The notes under the pieces were generated by a model. It did not search any database. It was not told the DNA's origin and saw only the letters and a program-made list of their open reading frames with translations. 64,000 nt of DNA, from the NCBI RefSeq assembly GCF_000814765.1, contig NZ_JWIC01000005.1, positions 620,001 to 684,000 of the forward strand, given 5' to 3'. The position numbers and the translations under genes are program-made. Below are positions 55,905-64,000 of this stretch, piece after piece (positions within the stretch are counted from its first letter, which is position 1; every line of letters starts with the position of its first letter). The stretch comes from Pseudoalteromonas luteoviolacea. Lineage in GTDB: Bacteria; Pseudomonadota; Gammaproteobacteria; Enterobacterales; Alteromonadaceae.

Positions 55905-57380
55905 TTATAGCAACGTGACTTTGATATCGCGCCACGGTCTATTGCAGCTAATTGGGTCGCGGTTTAATTTCATGTAATGTGCGATGTTGTTTAATTGATT
56001 GTACCCAGCAACTTTAGCGTGGTATGCAGCACCATAGGTAATGGCTTTCAGGGCCTCTTGCGGTGAAATACACTGCCCAGAATCCAGCGTACGTTCATCA
56101 CAAGAATAATTATGAGGCATGGCTTCTATATCACGACCCATTGCTATGTCGGCCAACCTCAACGGGCATATTGGCTCTCGAGGAAAGTCATTATGTAAGC
56201 ACAGATTACACCCGTGGCTTAGAATGCTTTTGCAAGGTACAAAGAGCTCATCATAGTGATAATCATTGACCCATTTATAACCACATGTGGCCAAACGGCC
56301 CACAGCGATACCCACAGAGGTTTTTTCATCAAGCCGACCTAGTTGCGACAGCTTCATCACTTCACAATGATCTAACCGCGCGTGATCATCAATGTGACTT
56401 TGATATGTGTAGTAAGTTGAAAAGCGCTGAGCTTTTGAGAAACGTATAACCAGTTTTTCGAATAATAACTCAACAAAATGACTTTGCAGGGCCACTTCAA
56501 AATGACTGACCCCCTGCTTTTGAGCCTGTTCGATAATATATTCAAATGTCTTTGGCAGTGAGCTCAATTGCCACAATAACTCTTTGTCACTAAATGCCCA
56601 GGGTAATAATGACATCCCCTCCGCATTCACAAAACCCAATGTCTTCACTGAGTCAATAAACCCATTAAACGAGGGCGTTCGCCCAATTGCACTATTTTGG
56701 ATTTTATCTAACAGCTGTGTATTCACATAAGCCACTGAGAAATTACTGCTAACAATACAAATCGGTCGTTCAAGTGCTAATGCATCGAGCGCCTCAACAC
56801 TCAGTTTATCCAAAGGCTTGCCCCAATTCACCAAATACGGATCTAAACCAAAGCAAAATAAGCAGTCATCTTTATCGAGGCTACTATTTAAATAATCTAA
56901 GGTATTTAAGACATAAGCTAAGTTGTAATCTTGATGCACGCGTTTTGCGCTGCCGCACAAACCAAACAATCCAATATCGGCATAATGACGACACAGAGCG
57001 GATTCCACGAGGTAGCTATGCACACTCACACAACTGGGGGCTATCACAGCATCTGGTTCTAAGCGGTGACATCGCACCATCGCAGCGTGCTTTTTTGCGT
57101 TTTCATAGACCTGCGAAAATGTCCCTCGTTCCAGTAACTTTCCCTGATAAATGGCCAGCGCTTCTGTCCTGTTCAGTGTTTGTGAAACATCAGTATAAAT
57201 AGCCGCAGCGTGACGCCCATCATAAATATCAATGTAGTTTTCAGAGGAAAGTTCAGTGGTGGCATTGCTACACTGAGTAAACAAACAAGGAGAGTATTTA
57301 TCTGCAAGCCGATTTAACCACGTTTGCATAAATGCACTTTCCATAGGATGGTTTTGCAGCATTGGGTTGAGAAAGTGCAT
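55905..57380 (-). CDS. Amidohydrolase-family protein with altered metal site
   Basis: A 491-residue protein with the outline of the YtcJ-type amidohydrolases (Amidohydro_3): 'RPICIVSSNFSVAYVNTQLLDKI' near residue 210, 'GVSHFEVALQSHFVELLFEKL' near 300, 'ARLDHCEVMKLSQLGRL' near 345, 'SHGCNLCLHNDFPREPICPL' near 395 and 'ISPQEALKAITYGAAYHAKVAG' near 450. The first metal motif, normally PGFxDxHxH, appears as 'APSCVSVHSY', so the second His and the Asp are lost. It may be a non-catalytic or re-purposed relative. It is alone on the minus strand and its substrate is unknown. Confidence 0.72.
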   Translation of the reverse strand: MHFLNPMLQNHPMESAFMQTWLNRLADKYSPCLFTQCSNATTELSSENYIDIYDGRHAAAIYTDVSQTLNRTEALAIYQGKLLERGTFSQVYENAKKHAAMVRCHRLEPDAVIAPSCVSVHSYLVESALCRHYADIGLFGLCGSAKRVHQDYNLAYVLNTLDYLNSSLDKDDCLFCFGLDPYLVNWGKPLDKLSVEALDALALERPICIVSSNFSVAYVNTQLLDKIQNSAIGRTPSFNGFIDSVKTLGFVNAEGMSLLPWAFSDKELLWQLSSLPKTFEYIIEQAQKQGVSHFEVALQSHFVELLFEKLVIRFSKAQRFSTYYTYQSHIDDHARLDHCEVMKLSQLGRLDEKTSVGIAVGRLATCGYKWVNDYHYDELFVPCKSILSHGCNLCLHNDFPREPICPLRLADIAMGRDIEAMPHNYSCDERTLDSGQCISPQEALKAITYGAAYHAKVAGYNQLNNIAHYMKLNRDPISCNRPWRDIKVTLL

Positions 57381-57657
57381 AATGGACTCACTCCTAAATC
57401 GGTCAAAGATGGTTCTGTTTGAACTTGCGCGTCAATACTACTTAAAAGCGTGTTAACTGCCTTAGGCTAGTCAAGTAAGTACAAAACGAACATTACACCT
57501 CATTACAGCCCGCATTTAGTTTTGCTGACGCGGAGTAAATACAACGTGCCTTAAGATTTAAATGCCACTCATGTGCCTGTTCGCGTTTTTCATGTAGACT
57601 AGCAAGAAAAATTAATTTCTCTATATTAATTAACTGGTTCCGCTACTTGGAAGTATC

Positions 57658-58380
57658 ATGGCGAATTTTTCTACTCATCTCAAAGCATCTACCATCGTCA
57701 GTGCGACATTCAGCTCTGTCTTGTTAAGCATGGCTGAAGTTAATGGATTTCAAGCGCTCGGTTTATTTATTGTTGGCGCACTCGCAGGATTGTTACCCGA
57801 TCTGGATTCCGACAAATCTAAATCACTCAATAGTCTATTTAGCATCTTTGCGCTACTTGCCGCTGGGATTGTTTTACTCAATAACGACTTTGACTCGGTC
57901 ATTGAAACCTGGTTAGTTGGCGCCATGGTGTATGTGTGTTTTATGTATGTCATCAAACCTATTTTTGAACATTTTACAGTTCACCGAGCCACCTTACACT
58001 CGATTTCTGCGGTACTGATGTTTAGCATGTTAACATTGCATGCAGCTCTGCTTGTGGGTATCACGTTATACATTGCAGTACTGAGCAGTATTTTTATTTT
58101 TACTGGCGCAATCACCCATCTCATATTAGATGAGTGCTACAGCGTAGACATTGATAATAAAGAGCTTAAAGCCTCGTTCGGCACCGCAATGAAAATCATT
58201 GAACTGCGCTACCCAATTACCTCCTTGTCGCAAGTTATAATCACTGCTGGGTGTATCTACTTTGCACTGCCCTACTGGACAGATATCTCATCCCTATTCA
58301 CTGCTTGGTCCACAAAATTACAAACTTTGCGCTTTTTACCAGACATGCATAACCTGCCTTGGCAGAGCTGGACATGGTAA
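57658..58380 (+). CDS. YdjM-like membrane-bound metal-dependent hydrolase
   Basis: A 240-residue membrane protein with five or six hydrophobic segments. 'GALAGLLPDLDSDKSKSLNSLF' near residue 38, 'FTVHRATLHSISAVLMF' near 103 and 'GAITHLILDECYSVDIDNKELKASFGTA' near 160 are the conserved Asp/His motifs of the YdjM/YfhO-like family (PF04307). The E. coli member is SOS-controlled, but I see no LexA box here. The exact reaction is unknown. It is followed by the AGCS gene after 145 bases. Confidence 0.86.
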   Translation: MANFSTHLKASTIVSATFSSVLLSMAEVNGFQALGLFIVGALAGLLPDLDSDKSKSLNSLFSIFALLAAGIVLLNNDFDSVIETWLVGAMVYVCFMYVIKPIFEHFTVHRATLHSISAVLMFSMLTLHAALLVGITLYIAVLSSIFIFTGAITHLILDECYSVDIDNKELKASFGTAMKIIELRYPITSLSQVIITAGCIYFALPYWTDISSLFTAWSTKLQTLRFLPDMHNLPWQSWTW

Positions 58381-58525
58381 CCCATTTTAAGCTCACACCG
58401 TTGCGAGCAACGCGCATGCAAACAATACTGTACAACTGAATTCGACGCAGTAATTTCGTATAGATAGCAAGTTGTGGTAAGTTACGCGCTCAAAATTATT
58501 CGTTACCTTAAATAAAGGATATCCG

Positions 58526-59941
58526 ATGGCTGAGTTTTTTAACCAAATCAGCGGCCTGTTGTGGGGACATATTCTTATATACCTCCTGATCGCAGCCGGT
58601 GTTTTCTTTACGATCCGACTTGGGTTTATTCAATTTGCTCAATTCCCGCATATGGTCAAAGTCATGGCCAACAGTCGAAGTGGCGCTGGTGAAGGTATCT
58701 CCTCATTTCAGGCATTTTGTACATCGCTTGCAGCCCGTGTAGGCACAGGTAACATGGCCGGTGTGGCCGTCGCCCTGTATTTAGGTGGTGCAGGCGCAAT
58801 CTTCTGGATGTGGCTTATCGCCTTAATTGGTATGGCAACCAGCTTTGCAGAAAGTGCACTCGCTCAGCTTTACAAAGTGAAAGACGAAGACGGCAACTAC
58901 CGTGGTGGACCCGCTTATTACATGCAGTATGGTTTGAACAAGCGCTGGATGGGGATTTTATTCTCACTCTGTCTAATCCTTGCTTTTGGCTTAGTATTCA
59001 ATGCAGTACAATCAAATTCCATTGCCGCAGCATTCGAAGTGGCATTTGATGTACCTAAATATGTAATGGGCATTGTGCTTGTTATTGGTTCTGCATTTAT
59101 CATTTTTGGTGGTCTGAAAACCATCGCACGCTTTGCAGAGCTCGTTGTACCATTCATGGCATTGGCTTACCTGTTAGTTGCACTGTACGTGTGTTTTAGC
59201 AACTTCGAGCTACTACCAGATGTGTTCATGCAGGTGATTAACAGCGCATTCGGTTTGGAGCAAGCAGCTGGCGGTGCTGTAGGCTATGCCGTTATGCAGG
59301 CAATGATCCAAGGTATTAAACGCGGCTTATTCTCGAACGAAGCCGGTATGGGTAGTGCGGCAAATGCGGCAGCCAGTGCAACACCAAACCCAAATCATCC
59401 GGCATCACAAGGTTATGTACAAATGCTCGGCGTATTTGTCGATACCATTGTGATCTGTAGTGCAACTGCAGCCCTTGTTTTATTGTCAAACCAGCTGGTG
59501 CCTGATTCAGGTGTGACCGGTATTGCGTTAACACAGGCAGCCCTTGTAGAACACGTTGGTCAATGGGGTGCAATCTTCATTGCCGTTGCTATTTTCTTCT
59601 TCGCATTCACATCAATTGTGGCGAACTACAGCTACGCTGAGACTAACCTAATGTTCTTGCAAGAAAACAAGACTGCCATGATGGTATTCCGTCTGTGCGT
59701 ATTAGGCATGGTGATGTTTGGCGCGGTGGGTGAGCTTGGTCTGATTTGGACACTTGCTGACATCTCTATGGGTATGATGGCCATTGTGAACGTTGCTGCG
59801 TTATTCATGTTGTCGGGTATTGTGATCTGGCTTGCCAAAGACTACAAAGCCCAGCTTAAAGAAGGTAAAACACCTAAGTTTGACCCAAGCAGCCGACCTG
59901 AAATAGCAAAAACGCTTCCTAAAGGTATTTGGCGCAAGTAA
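58526..59941 (+). CDS. AGCS-family sodium:alanine/glycine symporter
   Basis: A 471-residue carrier with some ten membrane segments. Family hallmarks are 'FQAFCTSLAARVGTGNMAGVAVALYLGGAGAIFWMW' near residue 55, 'GGPAYYMQYGLNKRWMG' near 130 and 'KRGLFSNEAGMGSAANAAASA' near 265. It imports alanine or glycine with sodium, which suits a marine habitat. The start is ATG 58526 with AAAGGA upstream, and a strong terminator follows. It is a single-gene unit. Confidence 0.95.
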   Translation: MAEFFNQISGLLWGHILIYLLIAAGVFFTIRLGFIQFAQFPHMVKVMANSRSGAGEGISSFQAFCTSLAARVGTGNMAGVAVALYLGGAGAIFWMWLIALIGMATSFAESALAQLYKVKDEDGNYRGGPAYYMQYGLNKRWMGILFSLCLILAFGLVFNAVQSNSIAAAFEVAFDVPKYVMGIVLVIGSAFIIFGGLKTIARFAELVVPFMALAYLLVALYVCFSNFELLPDVFMQVINSAFGLEQAAGGAVGYAVMQAMIQGIKRGLFSNEAGMGSAANAAASATPNPNHPASQGYVQMLGVFVDTIVICSATAALVLLSNQLVPDSGVTGIALTQAALVEHVGQWGAIFIAVAIFFFAFTSIVANYSYAETNLMFLQENKTAMMVFRLCVLGMVMFGAVGELGLIWTLADISMGMMAIVNVAALFMLSGIVIWLAKDYKAQLKEGKTPKFDPSSRPEIAKTLPKGIWRK

Positions 59942-59961
59942 ATTACCACTCACCTTTATCT

Positions 59962-59993
59962 AAAAAAGCGGCAGTTAATCTGCCGCTTTTTTT
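59962..59993 (+). terminator. Intrinsic terminator of the AGCS gene
   Basis: AAAAAGCGGCAG pairs with CTGCCGCTTTTT around a short loop, followed by TTT. It lies about 20 bases past the stop codon. Confidence 0.92.
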
Positions 59994-60084
59994 GTTCTCC
60001 TTGCCTTTCAAAGCGATTAAATCCACTAACTTATATTAAGAGGCCATTAACAATAGAGTGAACACCATGCTTAGAAAGACAATA

Positions 60085-60105
60085 ATTGTTATAGTATAAC
60101 ATTTC
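60085..60105. promoter_or_regulatory. Zur box ahead of the COG0523 GTPase gene
   Basis: ATTGTTATAGTATAACATTTC contains the perfect 6-1-6 palindrome GTTATA-G-TATAAC (60088-60100) and agrees closely with the gammaproteobacterial Zur consensus (AATGTTATANTATAACATT). It lies 51 bases upstream of the ATG at 60157, in a good position for repression by zinc-bound Zur. Confidence 0.82.
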
Positions 60106-60156
60106 AAATATAATGCGCGGCAACCGTCACACAAGTGTGAAAAATTGGAGTATGTA

Positions 60157-61167
60157 ATGCAAAGTGATAATCAGCCAATCTCGGCGATTCCAACCAACAT
60201 CATCACCGGCTTTTTAGGCGTAGGTAAAACTTCCGCGATTAAGCATCTGTTAGCACAAAAGCCAGAGGATGAAAGGTGGGCCATCTTAGTCAATGAGTTT
60301 GGTGAGATTGGCATTGATGGTAATTTACTCAGCGGCAAAAAAGACGAACAAGTATATATTCGCGAAGTACCCGGTGGGTGTATGTGCTGCGCATCTGGCT
60401 TGCCAATGCAAATTGCACTCAATCAACTACTCAATGAAGCTAAGCCGCATCGCTTACTCATTGAACCCACAGGACTTGGGCACCCCTTAGAAGTACTGCA
60501 ATTATTATCAAATCAATATTACCAGCAGCTGCTTAGCCTTGAAAAAGTCATTACCCTAGTCGATGCACGAAATCTCACTGATACCCGCTACACAGAGCAT
60601 GCGACTTTTAATCAGCAAATCGCCATTGCTGATGTCGTTGTTGGCAATAAGCTAGATTTATATCAAGACACTCAAAAAACACAGCTTGAGCTATTTTTGG
60701 CCGAAAAAGGGTTTGAGAGTAAGCAATTAGAGTTTTGCTCACACGGGCAACTCAACCCCCAGTGGCTTAGCGGCAAAACCATCAATAACGCCAAACCGCC
60801 TTGTCATCACCACCATCACCATGATGCCGATCCAGCAAGAGACATTAATGCAGAGCCTTTCCCTGAAGATGGCTTCCTAAAAGCTCAAAATGAAGGAGAA
60901 GGCTTTGTCAGTGTGGGCTGGCGTTTTGCCCCCGAGCAAGTATTTGACCGAGATAAGCTGAGAGTATTTGTCACCAGTGTCGACGCGGAGCGTTTAAAGG
61001 CGGTATTTATCACCATGGATGGTATTTTTGGCTACAACAAAACAGCCGATGGCACGACAGAGGTAGAACTAGACGAATGTATTGAAAGCCGCATTGAGAT
61101 CATTGGTGAAAACCTAAGTCCAGATCTTGAAGCCACTTTGCTTACTTGTTTAGTAGCCCATCAATAA
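60157..61167 (+). CDS. COG0523 (CobW/YeiR-type) zinc-related GTPase
   Basis: About 336 residues from the ATG at 60157, with TTGGAG upstream; the TTG at 60145 is rejected. The P-loop 'GFLGVGKTS' is at 18-26, the metal motif 'GGCMCC' (CxCC, Cys75-Cys78) is intact, and 'NKLD' supplies the guanine-binding motif near residue 165. A His-rich run 'CHHHHHHDAD' near residue 218 should store or sense metal, and a CobW C-terminal domain follows (about 245-330). Such GTPases hand zinc to client enzymes under shortage. The Zur box upstream fits that role well. Confidence 0.93.
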   Translation: MQSDNQPISAIPTNIITGFLGVGKTSAIKHLLAQKPEDERWAILVNEFGEIGIDGNLLSGKKDEQVYIREVPGGCMCCASGLPMQIALNQLLNEAKPHRLLIEPTGLGHPLEVLQLLSNQYYQQLLSLEKVITLVDARNLTDTRYTEHATFNQQIAIADVVVGNKLDLYQDTQKTQLELFLAEKGFESKQLEFCSHGQLNPQWLSGKTINNAKPPCHHHHHHDADPARDINAEPFPEDGFLKAQNEGEGFVSVGWRFAPEQVFDRDKLRVFVTSVDAERLKAVFITMDGIFGYNKTADGTTEVELDECIESRIEIIGENLSPDLEATLLTCLVAHQ

Positions 61168-61293
61168 ACACTTACTGACAATAATTTTTTAAATTATTTT
61201 CAATAAAACTCTAAACAAAGGAGGGTGTTACAAGTACCAATAAAAATCAGCTGTAAAACAGCTTTAATAAGCGAATCAAAGAAAGAAAGTAAA

Positions 61294-63750
61294 ATGAAAA
61301 CAAACACATCAATACTCATTGCCGCATTTGCAACGCTGGTATTTTCAAGCGTTACCAATGCATCCGTAATAAATCAAACGAAAGGGAACTTTGAAGACAA
61401 GTTCCGACAATTAGACGAAGTGTTGCCAACACCAAACGTGTATCGCAACGCGGCGGGGGAGCCAGGACAACAATACTGGCAACAAAAGGTAGATTATAAG
61501 ATCAAGGTCTCACTTGATGAGCAAAAACGTCGATTGACGGGTCATGAAAAAATCACCTACCACAACAACTCCCCTTATCGTTTAAAGTACCTTTGGGTGC
61601 AACTCGATCAAAATATCTTTAAAGATGACTCCATTGCCAATATGGCAAACAACTTTGGTGGCGTTGGTCGCCGCGGCCCTTACACCAAGCACGGTGATGA
61701 GAATAAGCCAGCAAAAATCAGCTTAGGTGAGCTCAGACGCCAACAGTTTATGACGGACAATGAACTGGGCTATGAAATAAGCGCAGTCACGGATCATCGT
61801 GGCAAGAAACTCAGCTTTACTATCGTCGGCACACAAATGCGAATAGACTTACCTAAGCCACTGAAATCGGGTGACTCGGTTAAATTTACCATTGATTTTG
61901 CATTTAACATCGTAGAAGAAGACGCCGTATCTGCCCGCTCAGGATATGAGCACTTTGCTGATGATCCGCGTCCAGGCGGTAACGATATATTCTTGTTAGC
62001 GCAGTGGTTCCCAAGACTCCATGCTTACACAGACTATGAAGCATGGACTAACAAAGAGTTTTTAGGCCGTGGAGAATTCACGTTAGAGTTCGGTGATTAT
62101 GAAGTTGAAATCGATGTACCTGCCGACCATATTGTCAGTGCCACGGGTGTATTAACCAACCCAAAAGACGTGTTAAGTAAAACCCAGCGTAAACGTTTAA
62201 AAGCTGCTAAAACAGCCAAACGACCAGTCTTTATCGTTACCGAAGAAGAAGCACTTGAAAACGAAAAAGCGGGCACAAACAAGCGTAAAATTTGGAAGTT
62301 TAAAGCAGAAAACGTCCGTGATTTCGCATGGGCGTCATCACGAAAATTCATGTGGGATGCACGCGGCTACCAGCAAGGCGGTGAAGAGATGCCCTTGGTT
62401 ATGGCCATGTCATTCTATCCAAAAGAAGGCGGCGACCTGTGGAAGAAGTATTCAACTGAGTCTGTGATCCACACCATGGAAGTCTATTCACGCTTTTCTT
62501 TCGATTACCCTTACCCAACTGCACAATCAGTCAATGGCCCTGTCGGCGGCATGGAATATCCCATGATCACCTTCAATGGTCCACGCACCGAGTTGCAAGA
62601 CGATGGTACACGTACCTATTCTCAAGCAGAAAAACGCTTTTTAATTGGCGTGGTGATCCATGAGATCGGGCATATTTACTTTCCAATGATAGTTAACTCT
62701 GATGAGCGCCAGTGGACATGGATGGATGAGGGCTTAAACAGCTTTCTAGATGGCGTAGCAGGGCGTGAATGGGATCCAAACATTCCTTGGGGTGTTGAGC
62801 CAAGAGACATTGTCGGCTACATGAAATCTGAAAATCAGGTACCGATCATGACGCAATCTGATAGCGTCTTGAATTTAGGCCCTAATGCCTACACTAAGCC
62901 CGCTGCCGCATTGAACATTTTGCGTGAAGTTATCCTCGGTCGTGAGCTGTTTGATTTCGCATTCAAAGAGTTTTCAGAGCGCTGGCGATTTAAACGCCCT
63001 ACCCCATCTGACTTTTTCCGTACGATGGAAGAGGCCTCAGGCGTTGATCTAGACTGGTTCTGGCGCGGTTGGTTCTATTCAACCGATCATGTCGATATTT
63101 CCATCGACAAGGTTTACCAGATGCGCTTAGATACACATGATCCTGACATTGATTTTTCGCGACAACGTCAATTTGAACAAGATAAGCCCTCTTCATTATT
63201 TGTTGAACGCAACAAAGCCGAAGGCAAAAAGTTGTGGGTAGAGCTCAATCCAGATATTAAAGACTTTTATGATGACAATGACAGATTCACCGTCACCAAT
63301 AAAGAGCGCAACGAATACAAAGAGTTCTTGGAATCTCTTAAGCCTTGGGAGCGTAAAACACTTGCCCGCGCACTAGAAGAAGACAAAAACTATTATGTAC
63401 TGGAGTTTTCGAATATTGGCGGTTTAGTGATGCCGATTTTGCTCGAGTTAACCTATGAAGATGGCAGTAAAGAGAGCCAATATATCCCTGCTGAGATCTG
63501 GCGCAGAACGCCTAAGCATGTTCGTAAGTTAATTGTCACCGATAAAAATAAAGTGCTGACCAATGTGGTTGTCGATCCTGGTTGGGAAACTGCCGATGTG
63601 GATGTAGAAAACAACCATTATCCACGTCGCATCATCCCGTCTCGTGTTGAAGCGTATAAACAAGCCAAGAGCGAAGATAAGGTTAAACGCGACATCATGC
63701 AAGATATCAAAACAGAGCTTAAAAGTGATAAAAAGGAAGGAAGTAAGTAA
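61294..63750 (+). CDS. M1-family metallopeptidase
   Basis: About 818 residues from the ATG at 61294, which begins a signal peptide (MKTNTSILIAAFATLVFSSVTNA); a GTG at 61225 is rejected. The M1 zinc site 'VIHEIGHIYFP' lies at about 454-464, with the second Glu in 'WMDEGLNSF', and 'GGMEYPMI' near residue 418 takes the place of the GAMEN exopeptidase motif. An AGCTGT/ACAGCT hairpin lies in the leader at 61249-61263. Activity on peptides in the periplasm is likely. It overlaps the next gene in TAATG, so it forms an operon with the DUF6702-like protein. Confidence 0.92.
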   Translation: MKTNTSILIAAFATLVFSSVTNASVINQTKGNFEDKFRQLDEVLPTPNVYRNAAGEPGQQYWQQKVDYKIKVSLDEQKRRLTGHEKITYHNNSPYRLKYLWVQLDQNIFKDDSIANMANNFGGVGRRGPYTKHGDENKPAKISLGELRRQQFMTDNELGYEISAVTDHRGKKLSFTIVGTQMRIDLPKPLKSGDSVKFTIDFAFNIVEEDAVSARSGYEHFADDPRPGGNDIFLLAQWFPRLHAYTDYEAWTNKEFLGRGEFTLEFGDYEVEIDVPADHIVSATGVLTNPKDVLSKTQRKRLKAAKTAKRPVFIVTEEEALENEKAGTNKRKIWKFKAENVRDFAWASSRKFMWDARGYQQGGEEMPLVMAMSFYPKEGGDLWKKYSTESVIHTMEVYSRFSFDYPYPTAQSVNGPVGGMEYPMITFNGPRTELQDDGTRTYSQAEKRFLIGVVIHEIGHIYFPMIVNSDERQWTWMDEGLNSFLDGVAGREWDPNIPWGVEPRDIVGYMKSENQVPIMTQSDSVLNLGPNAYTKPAAALNILREVILGRELFDFAFKEFSERWRFKRPTPSDFFRTMEEASGVDLDWFWRGWFYSTDHVDISIDKVYQMRLDTHDPDIDFSRQRQFEQDKPSSLFVERNKAEGKKLWVELNPDIKDFYDDNDRFTVTNKERNEYKEFLESLKPWERKTLARALEEDKNYYVLEFSNIGGLVMPILLELTYEDGSKESQYIPAEIWRRTPKHVRKLIVTDKNKVLTNVVVDPGWETADVDVENNHYPRRIIPSRVEAYKQAKSEDKVKRDIMQDIKTELKSDKKEGSK

Positions 63751-64000
63751 TGACTAACACTGTACACACTTTTTTTATCACATTGGCTTTATTACTCAGC
63801 ACGGTGGTTTCTGCGCATCAACAAAAAGCCGCTGAAACCACCGTTTTGTTCAATAAAAACTCGGGCCACTTGGAGATCATGCACCGCTTTTATCTTCACG
63901 ATACTGAGCATGCGGTTCAGTCTTTATTTGATAAAAAAGCCGATATCCTTAATTCAAAAGCAACCCAACAGCAATTTGCAGATTACGTCGCGAAGCACTT
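63750..64000 (+). CDS. DUF6702-like secreted protein, C-terminus off the right edge
   Basis: An ATG at 63750 overlaps the last base of the M1 stop codon (TAATG) and has AAGGAAGG upstream. The 83 codons seen before the edge start with a signal peptide ('FFITLALLLSTVVSA-HQ') and continue 'TTVLFNKNSGHLEIMHRFYLHDTEHAVQSLF', which fits the DUF6702 family often found beside M1-type peptidases of this kind. The frame is open to the edge. Function unknown; translational coupling to the peptidase suggests a shared role. Confidence 0.78.
   Translation, partial: MTNTVHTFFITLALLLSTVVSAHQQKAAETTVLFNKNSGHLEIMHRFYLHDTEHAVQSLFDKKADILNSKATQQQFADYVAKH

Noticed and set aside
56774..57202. Forward frame of 142 codons inside the amidohydrolase gene
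   Set aside because: It is a shadow; the minus-strand frame has family motifs over the same bases.
61180..61200. AT-only hairpin after the COG0523 gene as a terminator
   Set aside because: AATAATTT/AAATTATT could pair, but the stem has no GC and such chance pairings are common in AT-rich gaps.

Overview
The window looks like chromosomal DNA of a marine gammaproteobacterium of the order Alteromonadales, most likely Pseudoalteromonas. The basis is the set of housekeeping proteins (ProS, PheS, PheT, IhfA, Hda, TrmO), the moderately AT-rich composition, the many secreted hydrolases with PPC and PKD tails, and a maltodextrin locus built on a TonB receptor, a tryptophan-halogenase-like protein and a LacI-type operator. 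I saw no tRNA, rRNA, CRISPR array or prophage.

Layout. 1-1.3 kb: a truncated membrane-protein gene (DUF4345-like) and an AraC-type regulator, with two direct repeats 21 bp apart between them. 1.4-6.6 kb: a minus-strand array of four related secreted Cys-containing proteins around a large cadherin-like surface protein that stops inside an Rhs entry motif; this is the least explained region. 6.6-8.1 kb: a REP-associated tyrosine transposase between REP-like repeats. 8.1-11.6 kb: accessory genes, including a MORN-repeat lipoprotein and a second lipoprotein. 11.7-24.2 kb: trmO, proS, a LpxH-like phosphoesterase, a NatAB-type ABC exporter with DUF3025, an M28 peptidase, a metal exporter behind a Fur-like box, DUF2987 with a Bax-like glucosaminidase, and a dGTPase. 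24.4-25.3 kb: a frameshifted small peptide gene resembling a RiPP precursor, and a GT29-like glycosyltransferase.

25.5-38.1 kb: the maltodextrin system. The TonB receptor would import oligosaccharides, lipoprotein amylase and glucoamylase would trim them, an MFS carrier would move products inward, and a cytoplasmic GH13 alpha-glucosidase would finish hydrolysis. Three copies of a TGCATACGTATGCA-like operator mark the three promoter regions, pointing to one LacI-family regulator encoded elsewhere.

38.2-46.7 kb: a CSS-motif EAL protein, ihfA-pheT-pheS, hda with a DUF2066 partner, and a GAF-GGDEF diguanylate cyclase. 46.8-55.2 kb: an operon of a membrane cytochrome b fused to an EB_dh haem domain, a DUF1566 protein and a metallophosphatase with two PPC domains, then a glyoxalase-I-like protein, a periplasmic binding protein and an M9 collagenase with PKD and PPC domains. 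55.4-64 kb: a small hypothetical, a degenerate amidohydrolase, a YdjM-like membrane protein, an AGCS symporter, a COG0523 zinc GTPase behind a near-perfect Zur box, and an M1 peptidase coupled to a DUF6702-like gene that runs off the right edge.

Protein calls rest on motifs and recalled family features. No database search was run.
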